Positions 1 through 8,373 of a stretch of DNA of 64,000 bases are shown in pieces. The position numbers and the translations under genes are program-made. Under the pieces are notes generated by a model, which had not been told where the DNA came from, ran no database searches, and saw only the letters and a program-made list of their open reading frames with translations. Source of the stretch: Acinetobacter halotolerans (GTDB lineage: Bacteria > Pseudomonadota > Gammaproteobacteria > Pseudomonadales > Moraxellaceae); assembly GCF_004208515.1 (NCBI RefSeq), contig NZ_SGIM01000008.1:100916-164915 (forward strand). Reading direction: 5' to 3'. Position 1 is the first letter of the stretch; each line of letters starts with the position of its first letter.

Positions 1-290
1 AAATAAGTCAGTAGATCGATATTTGAGTTTTCAATTTTCTGATCAAAGATACTTAAAATTTGCATTTGCTTTTCTGCAAATGAGCTGTTTGGTTGGATCG
101 AGGAAAATAATGAACGATTTGCGGGTACTGCAATCGTTTCATCTTGTTCAGAAGCGAGTAAATTAGTGAGTGCATTAAAGTTAATTACACATTTCGGACA
201 ACAAACCATGCCCTGTGCAACGCTGAGTTGTGAAAGGGTCACTTTGTACACAGTTGAACATTTAGGGCAGCGGGTTTGTTTTTCACTCAT
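1..290 (-). CDS. Zinc-ribbon (MJ0042/DUF3426-type) protein, N-terminal part, cut by window edge
   Basis: The first 96 residues are visible; the gene runs off the left edge. The start is the ATG complementary to 288-290. Two CxxC pairs, CPKC near residue 8 and CPKC near residue 34, form an N-terminal zinc finger of the MJ0042/DUF3426 kind. In gammaproteobacteria such fingers precede a membrane segment and a DUF3426 domain, which would lie outside the window. The gene starts 14 nt after the prmA stop on the same strand, so the two are probably co-transcribed. The function of the family is not established; the DUF3426 assignment is inferred from the finger and from the prmA neighbour. Confidence 0.75.
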   Translation of the reverse strand, partial: MSEKQTRCPKCSTVYKVTLSQLSVAQGMVCCPKCVINFNALTNLLASEQDETIAVPANRSLFSSIQPNSSFAEKQMQILSIFDQKIENSNIDLLTY

Positions 291-304
291 AATTTATAGA
301 GGTC

Positions 305-1207
305 TCAAGTTGTTCTTCGTTTTCCTGAAATGCGACACCAGTTTTCTTCACGCTTTTCAATCTCTAATATATCAAAAAACTGAGAGTAAACACTAGAAAC
401 ATCAGCAACTTGCTCTTCTATTACACCTGCAAGTGCGAACTCGCCCTCATTTTTTAATAAAGTTGAGAATTCAGGCGCAAGTGCCATTAATGGTCCTGCC
501 AGAATATTTGCAACCAGTACATCAGCCTGTTGTTTTTTAAATTCTTGATCGAACTCTTCTGGTAAGCCTACATAAAGACCATCAAGTACACCATTTAATT
601 CTGCATTTTGTTTGGTCGCCAAGACTGCTTGTGGATCAATGTCTGTTGCATAGACCTTTTTTGCGCCGAGCAACAATGCTGCAACACCTAAAATTCCTGA
701 GCCACAACCATAGTCAATCACAACTTTATCTTTGACATCGGTTTTGCCTAACCATTGTAAGCACAAGAACGTACTAGCATGGTTACCTGTACCGAAAGCC
801 AAACCTGGATCAAGTTTAATATTGGTTGCATCTGCTTCTGGAGGTTCTAGCCATTCAGGTACGATCCAGTATTTCTCACCAATTTGGATTGGCTCGTAAT
901 AGTCCATCCACGCACGTTCCCATACTTGGTTTTCTAGATATTCATGACGCATCGGAACATCTGGAAGTTGTGCTTTTAAGAATGCTTCCAACGTATCGAC
1001 ATCAATTGGATCATCTTCTTCTTGTTGATAAATGCCTGTAACAATGACTTTGTTCCAAAGTGGTGTTTCACCTGGTAATGGTTCAAGTAAAGCCTGATCT
1101 TCGGCATCATCTAAAGTTACACTCACTGCACCTAATGATAAGAGTAGGGTTTCAGTAAGTTCAACTTGATCTTGATCGACAGTAATATGAATTTGTAGCC
1201 AGTTCAC
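305..1207 (-). CDS. prmA: Ribosomal protein L11 methyltransferase
   Basis: PrmA transfers methyl groups from S-adenosylmethionine to lysines and the N-terminus of ribosomal protein L11. The 300-residue length is normal for the family. The N-terminal substrate-recognition domain is followed by a linker with the PrmA signature [11 protein letters not shown], the SAM-binding loop [10 protein letters not shown], an acidic loop (ATDID) and the NILAGPL motif of the active site. The start is a GTG (complement of 1205-1207) preceded by TTAGG, since no ATG fits the conserved N-terminus. It lies upstream of the zinc-ribbon gene in a probable two-gene or longer operon. Identification is secure. Confidence 0.97.
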   Translation of the reverse strand: MNWLQIHITVDQDQVELTETLLLSLGAVSVTLDDAEDQALLEPLPGETPLWNKVIVTGIYQQEEDDPIDVDTLEAFLKAQLPDVPMRHEYLENQVWERAWMDYYEPIQIGEKYWIVPEWLEPPEADATNIKLDPGLAFGTGNHASTFLCLQWLGKTDVKDKVVIDYGCGSGILGVAALLLGAKKVYATDIDPQAVLATKQNAELNGVLDGLYVGLPEEFDQEFKKQQADVLVANILAGPLMALAPEFSTLLKNEGEFALAGVIEEQVADVSSVYSQFFDILEIEKREENWCRISGKRRTT

Positions 1208-1341
1208 AGGACAACCTAAGTAAATGTATTTGGGATTATTGTAATGGATTCAGGCTTGTTAAAGGGCTTATAAAATAGACAGATTACAATTTTTAAGATG
1301 AAATAACTGTAGTTTCTAAGAATTCGGTATTTAAAAAACAT

Positions 1342-1377
1342 GAAAGGATGCCACATCACGCGGCATCCTTTCTTTCA
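1342..1377 (-). terminator. Rho-independent terminator of the secreted-protein gene
   Basis: An 11-bp stem (GAAAGGATGCC paired with GGCATCCTTTC) encloses a short loop. Read on the minus strand it is followed by a T-rich stretch. It sits just after the 1408-1803 gene and insulates prmA from it. Confidence 0.8.
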
Positions 1378-1407
1378 TTGGGTCTTCATTTAAGCACCTT
1401 GATTGAT

Positions 1408-1803
1408 TTAAGGTGCTTCTTGATCATTATCCATCATTGGTTGTTCGGTATTTCCCATCGGTGCAGCAAGTTCAGATGGTGCTTCTGCAGGCATTTCAGT
1501 CGGTGTGCTTACAGGGCGTGGTTCAGATTGCGTTTCTGAAATTTTGCTTTGTGTTTCGACTGGCGCTTCAGAGGCAGGCGTTGGAGGTTGGAAGCTTAGC
1601 TTGTTATTTTCATCGCTTTCACAAGCACCGTTAAAAACAACACCTTTGTGGGCAAATGAAACCGCATCACCTTGTTTCTTACCTTTACATACTTGCTGAT
1701 ACTTCTGGGTCAGTGGATCAGTGGCAGTTTTAGCATTTGCTTGAGCCGTTACAGTAAAAAATAAACCACAGATTAATGATGACAGTAAAAGCTTCGAGTT
1801 CAT
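1408..1803 (-). CDS. Secreted protein of unknown function
   Basis: This 131-residue protein has a clear Sec signal peptide: a Lys near the start, a hydrophobic core to about residue 20, and a likely cleavage after AQA-N-A. The mature part holds two cysteines (in VCKGKK and GACESD) about 20 residues apart, which could form a disulfide. A Pro/Glu/Thr-rich low-complexity tail occupies roughly residues 75-131. AGGA precedes the ATG at 1803. I recognise no family. It is transcribed alone, with its own terminator downstream and the mnmG promoter region divergent from it. A small periplasmic or surface-exposed protein is likely. Confidence 0.75.
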   Translation of the reverse strand: MNSKLLLSSLICGLFFTVTAQANAKTATDPLTQKYQQVCKGKKQGDAVSFAHKGVVFNGACESDENNKLSFQPPTPASEAPVETQSKISETQSEPRPVSTPTEMPAEAPSELAAPMGNTEQPMMDNDQEAP

Positions 1804-1991
1804 TTCATTTTCCTAAAGTATTTGTTCTATACTTTTAGGATAGAAATATTTTGAGATAAGACAGTGGTGATCAGGTTAGCAATTTTAGAGCGCTTTGTTA
1901 AAAGTACAGGGAAAATGCAACATAAAGTTTCTTTTTGTGTCTTTCGTAGTCTTATCAATCTTTTGTAAGCAGCAACAATCTCACTGCTTTT

Positions 1992-2021
1992 TTTCAAATA
2001 ACAAGGAAAATCCTGTATAAT
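1992..2021 (+). promoter_or_regulatory. Candidate sigma-70 promoter of mnmG
   Basis: TATAAT at 2016-2021, preceded by TG (extended -10), with a weak -35 (TTTCAA at 1992-1997) 18 nt upstream. It lies 34 nt before the mnmG start. Confidence 0.55.
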
Positions 2022-2054
2022 GCTCTGTCATTTTTTGAATACACATTTACCACT

Positions 2055-3935
2055 ATGCACTATCCTAAAGTTTACGACGTTATCGTAATTGGTGGCGGTC
2101 ACGCTGGTACGGAAGCGGCGCTTGCAGCTGCACGTATGGGAAGACAAACATTATTGTTGACGCATAATATTGAGACTTTGGGGCAGATGAGCTGTAACCC
2201 TGCGATTGGTGGTATTGGTAAATCACATCTAGTCCGTGAGATCGATGCGCTCGGCGGTGCAATGGCACTGGCGGCAGATAAAGGTGGTATTCAGTTCCGT
2301 ATTTTAAATTCGCGTAAAGGTGCGGCAGTTCGTGCAACACGTGCACAGGCTGACCGTGTTCGTTTTAAAGCTGCGATTCGTCATACCTTAGAAAACCAAG
2401 CCAATTTAGATATTTTCCAGCAAGCGGCGGATGATCTAATTGTTGAAGGCGATACTGTTAAAGGTGTTGTCACTCAAATGGGTATTCGATTCGACACTAA
2501 AACTGTAGTGTTGACGACAGGAACCTTCTTGGGTGGTGTCATCCATATTGGTTTACAAAATTCGAGTGGTGGTCGCGCAGGTGACCCACCGTCAATTGCA
2601 TTGGCACAGCGTTTACGTGAACTCAAATTACCAGTGGGTCGCTTAAAAACAGGTACGCCGCCGCGTATTGATGCACGCACGGTCGATTTTTCAGTCATGA
2701 CTGCACAACCAGGCGATTTTCCATCTCCTGTGATGTCATTTATGGGTGATGTGTCGATGCACCCTGAACAAGTGAATTGTTATATCACGCATACAAGCGA
2801 AAAAACCCATGAGATTATTCGTGGTGGTTTAGACCGTTCGCCGATGTATACAGGTGTGATTGAAGGTGTTGGGCCGCGTTATTGCCCATCGATTGAAGAT
2901 AAAATTCATCGTTTTGCAGATAAAGATTCGCACCAAGTTTTCCTAGAGCCTGAAGGCTTGGATACCCATGAGCTTTATCCTAATGGTATTTCGACTTCAT
3001 TGCCGTTTGATGTGCAGTTCAATTTAGTTCGTTCGATCCGTGGTATGGAAAATGCGCATATCCTACGTCCTGGCTATGCGATTGAATATGACTATTTTAA
3101 TCCACAAGCACTGAAATTTACGCTTGAAACTAAAGCGATTCAGAACCTGTATTTTGCTGGTCAGATCAATGGTACTACTGGCTATGAAGAAGCTGGTGCG
3201 CAAGGTTTACTTGCTGGTTTGAATGCGGCACGTCGTGCTTGGGAACAAGAAGAGTGGACACCAAAACGTGATCAAGCATATATGGGCGTATTGGTTGATG
3301 ACCTCATCACTTTAGGTACTAAAGAGCCTTACCGTATGTTTACTTCACGTGCAGAATATCGTTTGATGTTGCGTGAAGATAATGCTGATCAACGTTTAAC
3401 GCCGATTGGTCGTGAGCTTGGTTTGGTTGATGATGAACGTTGGGCTGCTTATAGTGAGAAAATGGAAGCGGTTGAGCGTGAAACCTCTCGTTTACAGCAT
3501 TTGTGGGCTGCACCAAATAACCCAATGGGTAAAAAGTTTGTTGAAATGACAGGCGCAGATCTTAGTAAAGAATGCAGTGCAATTGATTTGCTAAAACGTC
3601 CAAATATTGATTTCAGTCAAATCGCAGAATTGACAGGTTCGGATGTTGCTCAACATGTGGGTGAGCAAATCGAAATTGCTGTGAAATATGCAGGTTATAT
3701 CAATCGTCAACATGATGACGTTGCTCAAATGAAGCGTTTGGAAGAAACCAAGATCCCAGTTGATTTTGATTATGATATTGTATCGGGCTTATCTCGTGAA
3801 ATTACACAAAAATTGAAAACAGTTCGTCCTGAAACATTGGCGCAAGCCAATCGTATTCCGGGTGTGACTCCAGCCGCGGTTCAATTGGTCATGATTACGA
3901 TTCGTAAAAATAATATGGCAAAGAAATCAGCTTAA
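2055..3935 (+). CDS. mnmG: tRNA uridine-5-carboxymethylaminomethyl modification enzyme, FAD subunit
   Basis: MnmG (GidA) works with MnmE to install the cmnm5/mnm5 group at the wobble uridine of several tRNAs, using FAD, NADH and a folate one-carbon unit. At 626 residues it is full length. The N-terminal dinucleotide-binding motif [10 protein letters not shown] is followed by the family signature around [18 protein letters not shown] second signature, [16 protein letters not shown], lies near residue 380, and the C-terminal helical domain ends in the usual [10 protein letters not shown] segment that contacts MnmE. MnmE is not in the window. The gene appears monocistronic, with a strong promoter-like site before it and a terminator directly after. 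Confidence 0.98.
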   Translation: MHYPKVYDVIVIGGGHAGTEAALAAARMGRQTLLLTHNIETLGQMSCNPAIGGIGKSHLVREIDALGGAMALAADKGGIQFRILNSRKGAAVRATRAQADRVRFKAAIRHTLENQANLDIFQQAADDLIVEGDTVKGVVTQMGIRFDTKTVVLTTGTFLGGVIHIGLQNSSGGRAGDPPSIALAQRLRELKLPVGRLKTGTPPRIDARTVDFSVMTAQPGDFPSPVMSFMGDVSMHPEQVNCYITHTSEKTHEIIRGGLDRSPMYTGVIEGVGPRYCPSIEDKIHRFADKDSHQVFLEPEGLDTHELYPNGISTSLPFDVQFNLVRSIRGMENAHILRPGYAIEYDYFNPQALKFTLETKAIQNLYFAGQINGTTGYEEAGAQGLLAGLNAARRAWEQEEWTPKRDQAYMGVLVDDLITLGTKEPYRMFTSRAEYRLMLREDNADQRLTPIGRELGLVDDERWAAYSEKMEAVERETSRLQHLWAAPNNPMGKKFVEMTGADLSKECSAIDLLKRPNIDFSQIAELTGSDVAQHVGEQIEIAVKYAGYINRQHDDVAQMKRLEETKIPVDFDYDIVSGLSREITQKLKTVRPETLAQANRIPGVTPAAVQLVMITIRKNNMAKKSA

Positions 3936-3959
3936 TTCTGGTCAATAGAAGATAATGAA

Positions 3960-3988
3960 AAAACACCCTGCTAAAAGGGTGTTTTTTT
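3960..3988 (+). terminator. Rho-independent terminator of mnmG
   Basis: Stem AAACACCC with GGGTGTTT, 8-nt loop, followed by a run of T. It begins about 25 nt after the mnmG stop. Confidence 0.9.
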
Positions 3989-4039
3989 CTGTCTAGCGTG
4001 TCTTACCTTTTGAATACATTCGATGAGGTATAAAAATTA

Positions 4040-4372
4040 ATGAAAAATTGGATGTTTTTATTTATGGCAATTATCGCGGAAGTGATTGCTACCTCAGCTT
4101 TAAAAAGTAGTGAAGGTTTTACTAAGCCGATTGCTTCTATGGTTGTTGTTGTGGGTTATATTATTGCATTTTATTGTTTGTCTTTAACTTTAAAAACGAT
4201 TCCAGTTGGTATTGCATACGCAATTTGGTCTGGGTTGGGGATTGTACTTATCTCGGCTGTTGCATGGATTGTCTTTGATCAAAAACTAGATGTTTGGGGT
4301 ATTGTGGGTATTACATTGATTATGGCTGGTGTATTGATATTGAATTTGTTATCGAAAACCAGTGCGCATTAG
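4040..4372 (+). CDS. SMR-family multidrug/quaternary ammonium efflux transporter (EmrE/AbeS-like)
   Basis: A 110-residue inner-membrane protein with four predicted transmembrane helices, the exact architecture of small multidrug resistance pumps. It carries the essential membrane-embedded Glu14 ([12 protein letters not shown]), the substrate-pocket segment [10 protein letters not shown] in helix 3 and the [12 protein letters not shown] motif. Proteins of this family work as antiparallel dimers and exchange protons for lipophilic cations such as quaternary ammonium biocides. The sequence pattern is close to what I remember of Acinetobacter AbeS, but I could not align it. GAGGT precedes the ATG. 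It is a single-gene unit between two terminators. Confidence 0.93.
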   Translation: MKNWMFLFMAIIAEVIATSALKSSEGFTKPIASMVVVVGYIIAFYCLSLTLKTIPVGIAYAIWSGLGIVLISAVAWIVFDQKLDVWGIVGITLIMAGVLILNLLSKTSAH

Positions 4373-4380
4373 TTGAATAA

Positions 4381-4412
4381 AAAAACCGAGCTAAAGTAAG
4401 TAGCTCGGTTTT
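4381..4412. terminator. Bidirectional rho-independent terminator
   Basis: Stem AAAACCGAGCTA with TAGCTCGGTTTT, 7-nt loop, flanked by A/T runs. It serves the SMR gene on the plus strand and the convergent lipoprotein gene on the minus strand. Confidence 0.9.
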
Positions 4413-4438
4413 AGAAATGTGATATTACTTAATACAAA

Positions 4439-5884
4439 TTAACGCCCTGCAAAATCAAATATACCATTTAAAATAATATTTTTATTCACTTCATCAGCAG
4501 CAGTTCCTTTAAGTGTTAGCATCGTATTTTTGAAGATAAGTTTGTTATTTTCTGGATTATAGCTAACCCCTTGGCATGATTGAGTTGCATTACATTCATA
4601 ATTGTATTGTATTTCCTCGAATATTAATCCTGTACTAGGATTAGGGTTATTCCGAGTTGCTTTGAAATTAATTTGCTTAATTTTATTATCAATGACGCTG
4701 ACATCGATCGTATCATTTCCGAATTTTTGTATATTATGATTGGTAGCGTCAAAATACAAAGCGGGCTGAACGAAGTGTAGAGTATCCTCACTTTTTAGAA
4801 TTGGCGTTATTTGAAGTTGAGTAAAAGGTTTGTTGACTTTTAATGAGCCATCAAGTTGTAAATTGGTCTTAGCACATTCAGATGGAACAGGCATATTGGG
4901 AAATAATGGTACATTATTTTCATAGCTATATACTGCTTGGTTGAATGCTAAAGTAATATCATTAGAATTTTCAGTCGGCTCAATAGATGTCAGTTCTTTA
5001 ACTGGAATTGTGAGAAGCGCAGACATACACGCACCTGAGAAGCCATACAAAACTTCAGTTTGCAGTGAAGACGCTATAGCGAGATTGTCTTCAAGATAGG
5101 TCGTAAACGTACCTAATTTTAAATCCGCATCAATTCCGTTATCAGTATGTGAACTAAAAAAGAGTGCGCTTGTTTCTGGATCATAAATTGCTCCCATTAA
5201 AGGAACAGCTTGCTGGTTTGCAGAAATGTTCAATTGGCTGGTTTTTCTTATATTTTGCAAAGTTTGTGGGGGAGTTGAGAGGAAACCAGAAAGTTTTCCG
5301 TTTAAAGAAATATAGCTTTTTTCAATTGTGGATCGATTATCTTCATTGATTGGAGAAAGACTCGTAATATTTGGGGGGGATAGTTTTGTATTAACGAAAT
5401 TGATTTCACTATAGCCCGTTTTTTCATCAAATTTAATATCAATATTCTTACAAGAGTCAAAAGCAAAGGATTCTGAGCAAGCAAAAATATTGGGTTTCGA
5501 TAGGTTTTGAATTTTTTCATTTAAATAGTTCTCCCCAATAGAAATGTTCAATACTTTCTTTAGAATTGGGTCGTAATTAACATGTAGAGTATTGGCTATA
5601 TCATTTTTATCGAAATTAAAACTAAATACAATTGAAGCAGTACCTTTATCAAAGTAATGAGTAACAGCGTAAGCATTTATATCTTCATCTTGATTGCTAC
5701 TTCTTCCTGAAATCTGAATCACTGAATCTGAATTTTTTTGGAATGTTAGATTGCTTTCAAACGTTGTTGTAAAAGCTGCTCGGTGAGTTGTATTGTTTGT
5801 GTTCTGCTCATTGTCACTTCCCCCACAAGCTGAAAGTAGCAGTGATGTAGCTAAAAGAGCGATACTGGATTTCATATTTAACAT
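4439..5884 (-). CDS. Large lipoprotein of unknown function, paralogue of the 26155-27108 protein
   Basis: 481 residues with a lipoprotein signal peptide ending in LLLSACGG (lipidated Cys near residue 20), so it is membrane-anchored. I recognise no domain. A segment near residues 95-215 matches the N-half of the 317-residue lipoprotein at 26155-27108: FxFDxD-like strands, a Cys pair (ACSESFAFDSC), a KTGxxxxxF strand, and a closing LNG/LAG-x-GFL motif. The last 100 residues match the paralogue's C-half: TNHN, a Cys pair (ECNATQSC), SYNPxN, FxNT and LNG. The two halves also resemble each other. About 150 extra residues sit between them here. Mostly predicted beta structure. ATGs at 5884 and 5875 are both possible. 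Monocistronic. Confidence 0.8.
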   Translation of the reverse strand: MLNMKSSIALLATSLLLSACGGSDNEQNTNNTTHRAAFTTTFESNLTFQKNSDSVIQISGRSSNQDEDINAYAVTHYFDKGTASIVFSFNFDKNDIANTLHVNYDPILKKVLNISIGENYLNEKIQNLSKPNIFACSESFAFDSCKNIDIKFDEKTGYSEINFVNTKLSPPNITSLSPINEDNRSTIEKSYISLNGKLSGFLSTPPQTLQNIRKTSQLNISANQQAVPLMGAIYDPETSALFFSSHTDNGIDADLKLGTFTTYLEDNLAIASSLQTEVLYGFSGACMSALLTIPVKELTSIEPTENSNDITLAFNQAVYSYENNVPLFPNMPVPSECAKTNLQLDGSLKVNKPFTQLQITPILKSEDTLHFVQPALYFDATNHNIQKFGNDTIDVSVIDNKIKQINFKATRNNPNPSTGLIFEEIQYNYECNATQSCQGVSYNPENNKLIFKNTMLTLKGTAADEVNKNIILNGIFDFAGR

Positions 5885-5971
5885 TTTAATATTCTACATA
5901 GGATTATTTTTAGAGTTGAATAATAGCTATTAATGATGGTGTTTTGAAGTATTTAATGGAATAAGTTTAAT

Positions 5972-5998
5972 AAAAAGCCTAATCAATAATTAGGCTTA
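5972..5998 (-). terminator. Rho-independent terminator of the hydroxylase gene
   Basis: Stem AAGCCTAAT with ATTAGGCTT, 5-nt loop. On the minus strand it is followed by TTTTT. It lies about 25 nt after the stop of the 6022-6645 gene. Confidence 0.8.
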
Positions 5999-6021
5999 TA
6001 TTTTTTGAATAAATTATAACT

Positions 6022-6645
6022 CTATAAAACCACCTCAATCCCTTGGCGTAAATTCTGTTGATCAAGCTGTGTATTTGCATCAATTTTTGCAAAAGCTTTA
6101 GGCAGTAAACGACGAGCTGCTTTATTCACCCTTTTCTCTAACCAAATAGGCATTTTCATGGCGAGAGGGTTGGTTTCAGTGGTCGAAGCGTCGGTCATTA
6201 CGCGTGTTCCCATGATGTAGTCAAACCAAGGTCGCGTGACACACCAGTTTGCATTTTGATTACTGGTCATGTGGTGGTCATAGTGCCAAGGAATCCTTTT
6301 TTGCGCATATTCAGGGTCTAGATGAGACTTAGCGTGGACTTTCCAATAATTCCAAATCCCATAATACAAACCAGCGGTAAAGAAAGGAGCCACAGGGAGA
6401 AAAATAGTTGCAGCAGCAGTTAAACCATATAATGCTGTTTTTTCATTATAAATTTCAGCATTTTTAAACATTGACTCAGCATAACCCTCATCATGAAAAC
6501 CATTTAAACGCGCACGTTTGTGATGGGCGATATGAGTAAAGAAGGGGCTATTTCTATTTTTACTTGGAAATTCATGTAGCCATACCTTATGAAAATACCA
6601 TTCCATCCCATTTGCAACAAAGATACCTACTGGAAAACCGATCAT
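6022..6645 (-). CDS. Fatty acid hydroxylase/sterol desaturase-superfamily membrane protein
   Basis: The histidine clusters HKVWLH, HIAHHK, HAKSH and HYDHH are spaced as in the di-iron fatty acid hydroxylase superfamily, with hydrophobic stretches at the N-terminus and near residue 100. It is likely an integral membrane oxygenase acting on a lipid; the substrate cannot be told from the sequence. I chose the ATG at 6645 (207 residues) because a strong GAGGGA lies 7 nt upstream. The open frame extends to a TTG at 6735, but that extension lacks a ribosome site of this quality. The AraC-type regulator gene ends about 95 nt upstream on the same strand and may control it or share its transcript. Confidence 0.8.
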   Translation of the reverse strand: MIGFPVGIFVANGMEWYFHKVWLHEFPSKNRNSPFFTHIAHHKRARLNGFHDEGYAESMFKNAEIYNEKTALYGLTAAATIFLPVAPFFTAGLYYGIWNYWKVHAKSHLDPEYAQKRIPWHYDHHMTSNQNANWCVTRPWFDYIMGTRVMTDASTTETNPLAMKMPIWLEKRVNKAARRLLPKAFAKIDANTQLDQQNLRQGIEVVL

Positions 6646-6741
6646 GTTAGATTCCCTCATAAAACATGAATCGGATTGTAGAAACTTAATGGTAAAAGTT
6701 TTTGACTGAACTGGCAGGTATGATTTGCCGATCAAATCAAA

Positions 6742-7746
6742 TTATTGTTGTTTTCGTTGTCGATAGGCTGTTGGAGTTTCACCTGTCCAACGTTTAAAAG
6801 CTCTTGAAAATGCAGAGGGTTCTGAGAATCCAGTGAGATAAACAATTTGATCAATTGACTCTTGGGTCTGAGACAGTAAGCGTCGAGCAAGCCGTTCACG
6901 ATATTGAGCAATGACTTTTTCATAGCTTGTATTCAAAAGTTGCAAATCCGCTCTTAAACTGCGGGCACTACGATTTAATCGACCAGCAACAATATTCTGA
7001 TCAAACTCACTCGATTCCAATAATCCGCTGGCCAAAATCTTTTCTATCTCATGAATAAGTTGATGTTTATGTAAAAGCTCAAGTTGTGAGGCGGCATGGT
7101 GTTCATGGACTTTTAATAACTCAGGTTCATAAGCAGGCGAAGGCTGGTCTAATAATTTCGCATCAAAGAAAATACGACCTTCAGTTTGTCCAAGTCTGAC
7201 ATTACACCCCCATATCTTTTTATATTCATCCAGCTTGGCACCTTCATCGTTAGGAAGCCAAATTTCAGAAGGTGTAAAAGCATCTTCACTTATATATTTG
7301 AAGAAATTAAGCAAAATTCCTATCGCACATTCTAAGTAATGTCTTACGGGATGATTGAGACCAGAAATGATCGCAATCTCATTATCATCATGACTTTCGA
7401 GTTTTAAAGACATCGCATCTGTGAGTAATGCTTGATAGCGAATAGTACGTTGCAATCCTTCACCAAAGGTTGGGCTACTGAGAAAAAGATATTCAATCAC
7501 TTGTCCACGAAAGGGTGGTACATTTGCGCCCACATGTAATCCGATATTTTGATCTTTGCTGATTTCTTCTGCGGAATGCCAAAAGCGTAGCTGTGTTGAG
7601 TTATCACGACGGACGAATTTATCTGGCGGTTGATCGGGTAGGTGAACACTGGCAAAAATTGCAGCTGCATCTAGATTCATCTTGTGCATGGTTTGATACA
7701 CCATCCACAAGAAGATGCCTGCATCGCTGGTTTTTCTGGAAATCAT
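6742..7746 (-). CDS. AraC-family transcriptional regulator (OruR/ArgR-like layout)
   Basis: 334 residues. The N-terminal part (to about 200) resembles the arabinose-binding-like effector domain of the OruR/VirS group. The C-terminal 100 residues hold the double helix-turn-helix of AraC proteins, with the typical ending ATAYRQR-type signature (GETPTAYRQR) preceded by GFSEPSAFSRAFKRWTG. Proteins of this layout usually activate an adjacent catabolic or lipid gene. The downstream gene on the same strand is the predicted membrane hydroxylase, a plausible target. The ATG at 7746 is the first in frame. The effector is unknown. Confidence 0.9.
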   Translation of the reverse strand: MISRKTSDAGIFLWMVYQTMHKMNLDAAAIFASVHLPDQPPDKFVRRDNSTQLRFWHSAEEISKDQNIGLHVGANVPPFRGQVIEYLFLSSPTFGEGLQRTIRYQALLTDAMSLKLESHDDNEIAIISGLNHPVRHYLECAIGILLNFFKYISEDAFTPSEIWLPNDEGAKLDEYKKIWGCNVRLGQTEGRIFFDAKLLDQPSPAYEPELLKVHEHHAASQLELLHKHQLIHEIEKILASGLLESSEFDQNIVAGRLNRSARSLRADLQLLNTSYEKVIAQYRERLARRLLSQTQESIDQIVYLTGFSEPSAFSRAFKRWTGETPTAYRQRKQQ

Positions 7747-7905
7747 GTCGCATGCTAAATATAAATTTTAGAACAATATACGCTGTTATTTTTATGATAG
7801 AAATGGTCTGTATCTAATCAGACACTGAAAGGTAGGGACGTAGCTGTAACTGTTTCAGACAATTCAGAATAAAAAATAAAGGATCATGTTTACACTCGGT
7901 CATCG

Positions 7906-8121
7906 TTATGTCTTCAAGACAAGTTCTTTAATCTTTGTGGCTTTTTCAAAATGATCTAATTGGTGTTCCATTATCCACCAGTGCGCTGCCTCCATTAAAC
8001 ATTCAGGATCATCATTTTTGTTAGCGAAAAAAGCATAAAAAGATAGTCCGACATTACTGCCTTTTTTCTCAATTTTTTCGTCGCAGATTTTCAAAATTCT
8101 TGCTTTTAATTCAGCTCTCAT
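7906..8121 (-). CDS. Small uncharacterised protein (possibly DUF6500)
   Basis: A 71-residue soluble protein, rich in charged residues, with no signal peptide. The block VGLSFYAFFANKNDDPE, followed by a Trp-Trp and HQLDHFEKA, looks like a conserved small family; from memory it fits DUF6500, which I could not verify. The ATG is the complement of 8119-8121. It lies upstream of the AraC gene on the same strand but 159 nt away, so co-transcription is uncertain. The function is unknown. Confidence 0.7.
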   Translation of the reverse strand: MRAELKARILKICDEKIEKKGSNVGLSFYAFFANKNDDPECLMEAAHWWIMEHQLDHFEKATKIKELVLKT

Positions 8122-8295
8122 GTCGATTCTTTGCTTGGTTCATTCATTTATTAAATATCCTAATCTATGATAACAGCCAAGACGCAAATTATTGTGATTG
8201 TAGTAGTGCTTTTTTGCCATTCATAAAAAAATCTACTTCCTAGAGAGGGTGAAAGAAAAACAATCAATAGAATGAAAATTAATACGAAATGTAGT

Positions 8296-8314
8296 GAAAA
8301 TGAGAATTGTTTTT
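8296..8314 (+). promoter_or_regulatory. Candidate Fur box upstream of the siderophore receptor
   Basis: The 19-bp site GAAAATGAGAATTGTTTTT matches the classical Fur consensus GATAATGATAATCATTATC at 13 positions by eye. It lies 60 nt before the receptor start, where a repressor would block transcription under iron-replete conditions. Confidence 0.6.
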
Positions 8315-8373
8315 ATTAGAATTGTATCGTTTGTATATTTTAAATATTTTTTTGAATTGTTTTTGGAAAATTT

